Below are positions 26,582 to 32,761 of a DNA stretch of 32,761 nucleotides, in pieces (positions within the stretch are counted from its first letter, which is position 1; every line of letters begins with the position of its first letter). Below the pieces are notes generated by a model. The model ran no database searches, was not told the DNA's origin, and saw only the letters and a program-made list of their open reading frames with translations. The translations under genes and the position numbers were made by a program. The DNA is from Candidatus Aquidulcis sp. (GTDB lineage Bacteria; Chloroflexota; Limnocylindria; Limnocylindrales; Limnocylindraceae). The stretch covers positions 1 to 32,761 of the forward strand of contig RGCW01000007.1 in the NCBI GenBank assembly GCA_009919005.1, written 5' to 3'.

Positions 26582-27492
26582 GTGACGCCGCGCAGGGCGC
26601 GGCAGCCCAGCCCCTTAAACCGGCACTCGTTCGAGAGATCAATCGCGCACTGCTCGCCTGGTATGGGGCAAGCGCTCGCCCTCTGAAGATTCGCGAGCGC
26701 TCGGATCCGTATGGCGTCCTTGTGAGCGAGGTGATGGCACAGCAGACCCAGATCTCTCGAGTAGATCAATTGGCAACCGCATTTCTTGAGCGATTCCCCA
26801 CCCTCGAGGCACTCGCGGAGGCGGAGACAGCCGCGGTACTGGTGGCTTGGAAGGGTCTCGGCTACAACCGTCGTGCCGTCGCGCTGCAGCGGGCTGCCGC
26901 CGTCGCAGTTGCGGCGGGAGGCCTGCCCTCCAGCGTGGAGGCGTTGATGGCCCTGCCAGGAATCGGGCCGTATACCGCCCGTGCCGTCGCAGCGATCGCG
27001 TTTCGTGGGCGTGAGATCCCAGTCGACGTCAACATCGCGCGGATCCTCAATCGTCTCCTCGGTTCGTCAACACCGCTCTCGCCGCGTGAGGCGCAGGCGC
27101 GCGCGAACGAATTCGGTTCGCAGCTTGCCGATGGCGAGGCCGGCACCTGGGCACAGGCGGCGATGGATCTCGCCTCTACCATCTGCCGCCCTGTGGCACC
27201 GCTCTGCGATAGGTGTCCGTTGCACCAGCGCTGCGCTTCAGCAGGGCAGCCATTTCACAAGGAGCCTCGTACTGCCACGCCGCGAACTCCGTTTGCGCAC
27301 ACCAGACGCTGGTTGCGCGGTCGCCTGCTTGATGAGCTGCGCGAGGCTGGGCGCGAGGGCATCTCCATTGCCGGTGCACGCGGCGTGCACAATGAAGTGG
27401 CGGTCGCGGCTACCATCAGTGCGATGGTTTCTGAGGGGCTCGCCGAGTCACTTGGAGGTGATCGATATCGTTTGCCGCACCGCGGCGACTGA
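26578..27492 (+). CDS. mutY: A/G-specific adenine glycosylase-like (MutY), lacking the C-terminal NUDIX-like domain
   Basis: DPYGVLVSEVMAQQTQISRVDQ...LPGIGPYTARAVAAIAF...PVDVNIARILNRLLG, FeS loop CRPVAPLCDRCPLHQRC (Cx6Cx2Cx5C). Confidence 0.85.
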   Translation: MSDAAQGAAAQPLKPALVREINRALLAWYGASARPLKIRERSDPYGVLVSEVMAQQTQISRVDQLATAFLERFPTLEALAEAETAAVLVAWKGLGYNRRAVALQRAAAVAVAAGGLPSSVEALMALPGIGPYTARAVAAIAFRGREIPVDVNIARILNRLLGSSTPLSPREAQARANEFGSQLADGEAGTWAQAAMDLASTICRPVAPLCDRCPLHQRCASAGQPFHKEPRTATPRTPFAHTRRWLRGRLLDELREAGREGISIAGARGVHNEVAVAATISAMVSEGLAESLGGDRYRLPHRGD

Positions 27493-27502
27493 GGGGAGGG
27501 TC

Positions 27503-30220
27503 GTGGACGACCTAGCGCTGCTGAATCAGATCTTTGAGGAGACCCTGACCGAGCAGGAGGGGGCAGCATTTGTCGCGCGGTTCCGTGAGGCCCTCCATGC
27601 GCAGCGGGCCGTCGACTTCAACCTGAACCAGGCCTCCTCTAAGCAGCTTGACGAGGTGGAACGAATCGTCCGCGCCCTGACGCTGCGCTTTCGGCTGACG
27701 AGCCTCGTTGAGGAGCGTCGACGGGCGTCGCAACTCGATACGAAAACGCACCCTGTGGTCGCACCAGAACTAGGCAGCGTTGACGCCGCACTTGCCAACC
27801 TCTCCGAGGCTGGGCTCTCCACCGCCGAGATCCGTGCTGCGGTCGCGCAGGTTGCCTTTCTCCCCGTGCTCACTGCGCATCCGACTGAGGCTCGACGCCG
27901 CACCCTGATCGCCGCGCTGAGCCGCATGCGGACGCTCCTCGATCGTCGCGCGCTTGGCGGCACCTTCACCGCAGAGGTCGACCTGCGCCTGCACGAGGAG
28001 ATGACCAACCTCTGGCGCATGGGCGGCATTCGCACCAGGCGCGTCACCGCTCTCGACGAGGTGCGATCCGCGCTCGTGCACTTTGACGGCACGATCTTCC
28101 AACTTGTACCGCGTCTCCTGCGCAGCCTTGATAACGCGCTCGGACGACTCGATGGCACCGCTGCGCCGTCAGGGCTTCGTGCGCCATTACCGCTGCCGGC
28201 CTTGCGATGGGGAACCTGGATTGGTGGCGACCGTGACGGCAATCCCAACGTTACTGCTGAAACGACCCGGGAGGCGATGCGCATTCAAGCCGACCATGCA
28301 CTTCGTGCGCTTGAGGCAGTTGCATCACGGCTCATGATGTCAATTGCCGCCACGGTTGACGGCGACATTGACGGCGCCCTTGGCGCGTCGCTCGCTCGCG
28401 ATGCTGACGAGTTAGGCGAGGTCGAACGCATCCTGACCCAGCGATTCCCTGATGAGCCCTACAGGCGACGCCTCGGTGCGATTGCACAACGAATTGCGCG
28501 CACCCGCCGCGCGAGGATCGATGGCATCCATGAGATTGGTGGCTATGCAACTCCCGCGGCGTTGATCGACGAGCTCCGCGAGCTCCGCGCCAGCCTCGCC
28601 GCAGATGGCCTTGAGCGCGCAGCCTATGGCGAGTTACTTGAATTTGAGTGGCAGGTTGAGGCGTTCGGTTTCCACTTCGCAATGATGGAGATTCGTCAGT
28701 CGCGCGGTGCGCACCACGCCGCGTGCGCGCATCTAACCACCGAGCTCGGCGAGCCTGGTGCAAGCGCCCCCCTTGCGCCTGAGCAGGTTGGGCGCGCCCT
28801 GGCGCATGAGGTCGTCCCCGGGGTGACTGTCGGCGAAGTGTTGGCAACGATCCGTGTCGCGGCGGAGATCCAGAAAGTACATGGCGACGACAGCCTCGGC
28901 CGTTACGTTATCAGCGGGTTTGAGGGCGTTGATGACCTGCACGAGCTGCTCACACTTTTTGCCTGGGCGCAAGACTCACGCATCGGCAGCGACCTCACCG
29001 CGGGCGCCGCCGCGGGCTCACCGCGAGTGGACATCGTGCCCCTCCTCGAGTCGGCGCGGGTGTTGGAGCGTGCGGCGAACCTTGTTGATGAGATCGTCGG
29101 GGATCGGGCACTACACGCCCGCATCTTGGAACGCGGTCGACGACTGGAAGTGATGCTCGGCTACTCCGACACAAATAAGGAGTCGGGTTATCTCGCCAGT
29201 GTTTGGCTACTCCATCTCGCCGAGGCGGCGCTCGTCGATCGCGCCCGCGCGCACAACCTCAATCTCACCCTGTTCCATGGGCGTGGCGGGGCGGTCGGTC
29301 GCGGGGGAGGACCAACTCATCGCGCGATCTTGGGACAGCACCCAGGCGGGCTTCTCGGCGGCTTCAAGGTCACCGAGCAGGGCGAGGTGATCGCTTCGCG
29401 GTATGCCGACCCGGCAATCGCACTCAGTGAGGCTGAGCAGATCATCTCTGCGCTGATCACCATGCGCAGTCCGGTCGCCGAACAGCGTCGCGCGGAGTGG
29501 GAGGAGGAATTTGCCCCCTCGGTTGGTGCCGTTGCACAGCGCGCACGCGAAACGTATCGAGCCTTGATCACTGGCGATCCGGGGTTTGAGCCGTTCTTTC
29601 GCGCCGCTACGCCAATCGCCGAAATCGGCGGCTTGAACCTGGGGTCGCGCCCGGCTGTCCGCGGCGGCGTCGCCAAGGGCGGATCCGGTCTGACCGGGCT
29701 TCGCGCGATCCCCTGGGTCTTCTCCTGGAGTCAGGCACGGGTCAATCTCCCGGGCTGGTACGGACTCGGCGCCCTTCAGGCAGCGCTCCACGACAACGAC
29801 ACCGCAACCATATTGGAGGCCGCCTATCGGCGCTGGCCCTTCTTCCAAGCGATCGTCGACAACGCTGCGATGATCCTGGCGAAGTCGTCACCCGAGGTTT
29901 CAGAGGAGTTCGCCGAACTGGGTGGCGCGGGTTCCAACGATGATGCCTCCCGAGTATGGCGGGCGATCGTTGCCGAGCGGACCGCTGCTGGCGATGCCCT
30001 ACGCCGCATCTCAGGGACGGCGGAACTTCTCGCGAGCGATCCAGAGCTTCGCGCTTCGATCGATGGCCGCGCCCCTGAGGTGAACGCCTTGTCGCGGGTG
30101 CAGGTGCAACTCCTCCGCTCCCTGAGGAGCGCCACCGACGAAGGGCAGCGAGCGGAACTTTCGCACCTTGTGCGCCTGACGGTCAGCGGGGTCGCCGCTG
30201 GCCTTCGCAACACCGGATAG
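27503..30220 (+). CDS. ppc: Phosphoenolpyruvate carboxylase
   Basis: PVLTAHPTEARRRTLIAALSRMR...WIGGDRDGNPNVTAETT...VMLGYSDTNKESGYLAS...LFHGRGGAVGRGGGPTHRAILGQ; C-terminus RNTG; GTG start. Confidence 0.95.
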   Translation: MDDLALLNQIFEETLTEQEGAAFVARFREALHAQRAVDFNLNQASSKQLDEVERIVRALTLRFRLTSLVEERRRASQLDTKTHPVVAPELGSVDAALANLSEAGLSTAEIRAAVAQVAFLPVLTAHPTEARRRTLIAALSRMRTLLDRRALGGTFTAEVDLRLHEEMTNLWRMGGIRTRRVTALDEVRSALVHFDGTIFQLVPRLLRSLDNALGRLDGTAAPSGLRAPLPLPALRWGTWIGGDRDGNPNVTAETTREAMRIQADHALRALEAVASRLMMSIAATVDGDIDGALGASLARDADELGEVERILTQRFPDEPYRRRLGAIAQRIARTRRARIDGIHEIGGYATPAALIDELRELRASLAADGLERAAYGELLEFEWQVEAFGFHFAMMEIRQSRGAHHAACAHLTTELGEPGASAPLAPEQVGRALAHEVVPGVTVGEVLATIRVAAEIQKVHGDDSLGRYVISGFEGVDDLHELLTLFAWAQDSRIGSDLTAGAAAGSPRVDIVPLLESARVLERAANLVDEIVGDRALHARILERGRRLEVMLGYSDTNKESGYLASVWLLHLAEAALVDRARAHNLNLTLFHGRGGAVGRGGGPTHRAILGQHPGGLLGGFKVTEQGEVIASRYADPAIALSEAEQIISALITMRSPVAEQRRAEWEEEFAPSVGAVAQRARETYRALITGDPGFEPFFRAATPIAEIGGLNLGSRPAVRGGVAKGGSGLTGLRAIPWVFSWSQARVNLPGWYGLGALQAALHDNDTATILEAAYRRWPFFQAIVDNAAMILAKSSPEVSEEFAELGGAGSNDDASRVWRAIVAERTAAGDALRRISGTAELLASDPELRASIDGRAPEVNALSRVQVQLLRSLRSATDEGQRAELSHLVRLTVSGVAAGLRNTG

Positions 30221-30229
30221 CAACGCGTC

Positions 30230-30235
30230 TATCCT
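30230..30235 (+). promoter_or_regulatory. -10-like TATCCT 6 nt upstream of the YjeF-like gene ATG
   Basis: CGTC TATCCT CTCTCT ATG. Confidence 0.55.
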
Positions 30236-30241
30236 CTCTCT

Positions 30242-31054
30242 ATGTTGAAGCGACCCTCTCGACCAAACGTTCGCGGTGTCGCTAGCCGTGATCAGATCAC
30301 TACATGGATTGCGCCACTCGCCACCCGCTGGCGAAAGCATCGTGCACTCGCACCAGTTTCAATGGCGGCGATGCGCGGCATTGAGGCGAAAGCTCTTCGA
30401 CTCGGACATACGCGTGAGCAGATGCTTGCGAGCGGAGGGGAGTCGATCGCCGAGCTAGCGGCAGCACTGGCTAATGGGCGCATAGGGTCGGGCAGCGCAG
30501 CATCCGGGGCGCCGATCTTCATTCTCGCCGGTTCGGGCCCGGAGTCTGCACTTGCGCTGGAGGCGGGTCGGCAAATTGCTGCAGGGGGCACTCCAATCGT
30601 GGTGGCCCTGTGCGCGACTCGGGCACGCCCAGAACATGCCGCCGCGTCAGTGGCGTGGGATCGACTTGAATCGCTGAAGAGCGCGCGTCGCTTCCGTATT
30701 CCCGACATGAGGGAGGCGGCACACTTCCGCGCGGGCATAGAGGATCTTGCGCTCGTGATCGAGGCGCTTGGTGGTGCCACTGATGCCGTCGTACCGCCAC
30801 TCCCCGTGCAGGCGGGGATCGACTTAGTGCGTCGCGCTCGCTCGGCGGGAGTGCCGTGCCTGGCCATCACTGCACCTGTTGGACTTGACCCAGAGTCGGG
30901 GAGCCGTCGGAATGGTGCCCCAGGCGCCGACGTGACCATCGCCTTGCACCGTCCACTCAGTACGCATCTCTCTCAGGCCGCGCAAAAACTTGTTGGCGAG
31001 TTGCTGGTGGCGCCGATCGGCTTGCCCCGCGATGCCGACAGGTTGGCAGAGTGA
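30242..31054 (+). CDS. Divergent YjeF N-terminal domain (NAD(P)H-hydrate epimerase-like) protein
   Basis: MAAMRGIEAKALRLGHTREQMLASGGESIAELAA...APIFILAGSGPESALALEAGRQIAAGGTPIVVAL...LALVIEALGGATDAVVPPLPVQAGIDLVRRARSAGVPCLAITAPVGLDPESG aligns by eye with the YjeF_N order of motifs. Confidence 0.65.
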   Translation: MLKRPSRPNVRGVASRDQITTWIAPLATRWRKHRALAPVSMAAMRGIEAKALRLGHTREQMLASGGESIAELAAALANGRIGSGSAASGAPIFILAGSGPESALALEAGRQIAAGGTPIVVALCATRARPEHAAASVAWDRLESLKSARRFRIPDMREAAHFRAGIEDLALVIEALGGATDAVVPPLPVQAGIDLVRRARSAGVPCLAITAPVGLDPESGSRRNGAPGADVTIALHRPLSTHLSQAAQKLVGELLVAPIGLPRDADRLAE

Positions 31055-31245
31055 GCCAGCCGGCGAGCCCTCTCCGATCAGCAACTCTGGCGGCGCTCGC
31101 CGCTGGGGCCGCAGTCCTCGCTCTTCAAGAGATCAGCGCCATTCTGCCACCGGTCGGCGCCGCGATACGAGACCTTCCAGTTGTCGCAATCGTGTTGGTG
31201 ATCACAACGCTACTGATCGTTGCTCAGTTGATCCGTTCGCGCTAG
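31051..31245 (+). CDS. Small membrane protein (64 aa, two predicted TM helices)
   Basis: GTG start overlapping the upstream stop (GTGA); hydrophobic segments ATLAALAAGAAVLALQEI and VVAIVLVITTLLIVAQLI. Confidence 0.6.
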   Translation: MSQPASPLRSATLAALAAGAAVLALQEISAILPPVGAAIRDLPVVAIVLVITTLLIVAQLIRSR

Positions 31246-31249
31246 CAGA

Positions 31250-31897
31250 CTAGTCGCGTTGCAACATCCCCGTATCAAAGGTTCGCTCGGTACCTGCGCG
31301 TAGGCGAGCAATGTTATCGGCGTGCGCGAGCCAGACCAGCGCGGGCCCAACGATCGCATAGGTTGCAATCGACGGACTTAGTCCAGAAGGGGAGAGTGCA
31401 CTCGCGATGATGAGGATGGGGGCAAACGCCGCAGCGGCCGTGATCGATCCAAGTGATACGAGGCGTGTTCGCCAGATGATCAGGAAGAAGAACGGGGCGG
31501 CTCCGGCCAGTGCAGCAGGTGCGATGGCGAGCGCGGTGCCGAATCCCGTTGCGATGCCGCGACCTCCCTTGAAGCCGACCCAGAGGGAGCGGGTCGCACC
31601 AATCACCGCGAAGAGGGCGGCGATCACCTCCCACCAGGATCCAGAGCTATCGCCCTGAACTGCGGCAAGGCTGCGGACGGCAAGCACGGGGATGGTTCCC
31701 TTTACGACGTCGCCAACTGCGACAACGGCGGCGCGACGTCGCCCCAGCGCGCGAAGGGCGTTGGTGCCCCCCGTCCTACCCGATCCGATTGAGCGAGGGT
31801 CGGCTCCACCGGTGAGGCGCGCCACGATCAAACCGAAGGGGATTGACCCCGCCAGATAGGCGCCGAGGGTAGCCGTGAGCAGGAGCTGCATGTCCAT
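31250..31897 (-). CDS. plsY: PlsY-like glycerol-3-phosphate acyltransferase (atypical motifs)
   Basis: GAYLAGSIPFGLIVARLTGGADPRSIGSGRTGGTNALRALG...GDVVKGTIPVL...WVGFKGGRGIATGFG. Confidence 0.82.
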   Translation of the reverse strand: MDMQLLLTATLGAYLAGSIPFGLIVARLTGGADPRSIGSGRTGGTNALRALGRRRAAVVAVGDVVKGTIPVLAVRSLAAVQGDSSGSWWEVIAALFAVIGATRSLWVGFKGGRGIATGFGTALAIAPAALAGAAPFFFLIIWRTRLVSLGSITAAAAFAPILIIASALSPSGLSPSIATYAIVGPALVWLAHADNIARLRAGTERTFDTGMLQRD

Positions 31898-31922
31898 GGC
31901 GGCGGAGGATAGCAGTGCGGCG

Positions 31923-31928
31923 TAGGAT
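31923..31928 (+). promoter_or_regulatory. -10-like TAGGAT 6 nt upstream of lpdA ATG
   Basis: GCG TAGGAT TCTCGT ATG; faces a divergent TATCCT box (31906-31911, minus) upstream of plsY. Confidence 0.6.
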
Positions 31929-31934
31929 TCTCGT

Positions 31935-32761
31935 ATGCCCGACTACGACCTCCTCGTTCTCGGCGGTGGAACTGGTGGCTACGCCGCCGCCTTCCGCGCC
32001 GCCCAACTCGGAATGCGTGTGGCGCTTGTTGAACAGGCGAAGGTAGGGGGCACCTGTCTCCACTGGGGTTGCATTCCCGCGAAGGCGATGTTGGAGAGCG
32101 GCGACCTGCTCGCCAAAATCGGTAAGGCGGCCGACTTCGGCATTCAAGTCACCCCCGCCACCGGCATCGATACGGCAGTCGTCGGTGCGAGACGCGACAA
32201 GATCGTGGCCAAGATGCACGCGGGCTTAAAGAGCCTCTTCAAGAAGAACAACGTTGAGCTGATCGCCGCTCGCGGCACCATCACCGCCCCTGGCACCGTC
32301 AAGGCAGCGCTGGTCAACGAGGCCGGCCAACCAACCGGCGAAGCGCGCACGATCACTGCTACCGACATAGTTGTCGCGACGGGATCAAGCGTGCGCAGCA
32401 TTCCAGGCCTTGAGACCGACGGCAAGGTCGTCGTAAGCAGCGATGACATCGTCACGGGGGCGCTCCATCCGAAGCGCGTCATTGTGGTTGGCGGCGGTGC
32501 CGTGGGCTGTGAGTTCGCCTCCTACTTCCGCGACCTCGGCGCCGAGACCACCATCGTAGAGATGTTGCCCGCACTCGTGCCGCTCGAAGATCGTGACGCA
32601 TCGAAAGAGCTCGCGCGCGCCTTCACCAAGCGTGGCATCGCCACTCACGTCGCACACCACATCAGTGAGGGGAGCCTGGTGCGCAGCGCTGAGGGTGTGA
32701 CCCTGAGCATTGAGCCAATTGACGGCTCGGGCGCCGCAACGCCGTTGAGTGCAGACCTGCT
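31935..32761 (+). CDS. lpdA: Dihydrolipoamide dehydrogenase, N-terminal part (cut by window end)
   Basis: Manual translation from ATG at 31935: MPDYDLLVLGGGTGGYAAAFRAAQLGMRVALVEQAKVGGTCLHWGCIPAKAMLESGDLLAKI; GGTCLxxGCIPxK redox motif. Absent from the track because no stop occurs in the window. Confidence 0.93.
   Translation, partial: MPDYDLLVLGGGTGGYAAAFRAAQLGMRVALVEQAKVGGTCLHWGCIPAKAMLESGDLLAKIGKAADFGIQVTPATGIDTAVVGARRDKIVAKMHAGLKSLFKKNNVELIAARGTITAPGTVKAALVNEAGQPTGEARTITATDIVVATGSSVRSIPGLETDGKVVVSSDDIVTGALHPKRVIVVGGGAVGCEFASYFRDLGAETTIVEMLPALVPLEDRDASKELARAFTKRGIATHVAHHISEGSLVRSAEGVTLSIEPIDGSGAATPLSADL

Noticed and set aside
26981-27502. N-terminal 174 aa of the 1079-aa PEP carboxylase ORF
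   Set aside because: Out-of-frame overlap with mutY; PEPC homology begins at the GTG at 27503.
27526-28284. 252-aa minus ORF opposite ppc
   Set aside because: Ser/Arg-rich antisense translation of a well-conserved PEPC region.
1-32761. CRISPR, tRNA/rRNA, transposase, phage or toxin-antitoxin system
   Set aside because: No repeat-spacer pattern, cloverleaf, transposase/integrase motifs or TA-like gene pair found; the window is ordinary chromosomal gene-dense sequence.

Overview
High-GC bacterial chromosomal window (F420 genes, homodimeric AceE, and the MSMEG_4193/DUF3090/SCO1664 triad suggest a Chloroflexota or Actinobacteria-like lineage; this is inference only). It is densely packed with housekeeping and accessory metabolic genes. 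I saw no rRNA, tRNA, CRISPR array, phage or IS element. Two genes missing from the ORF track, because their frames run off the window without a stop, were recovered by manual translation: polyphosphate kinase 1 (minus strand, start at 1161) and dihydrolipoamide dehydrogenase (plus strand, start at 31935). Most interesting points: (1) a five-gene minus-strand run fumC-pfk-phosphatase-DUF3090-SCO1664, containing a conserved, poorly characterised phosphatase / zinc-ribbon protein / PI3K-like kinase triad; (2) a recurrent TANNNT box 6-8 nt upstream of about nine operon-leading start codons, implying widespread leaderless transcription; (3) a CofC-CofE fusion inside an F420 operon; (4) a thioredoxin reductase - sensorless histidine kinase - response regulator operon; (5) a probable chimeric or rearranged junction at about 340, where a TPP-enzyme fragment meets a truncated ppk1; (6) degenerate or variant enzymes (YjeF-like, PlsY, PPi-type PFK, MutY without a NUDIX-like domain).
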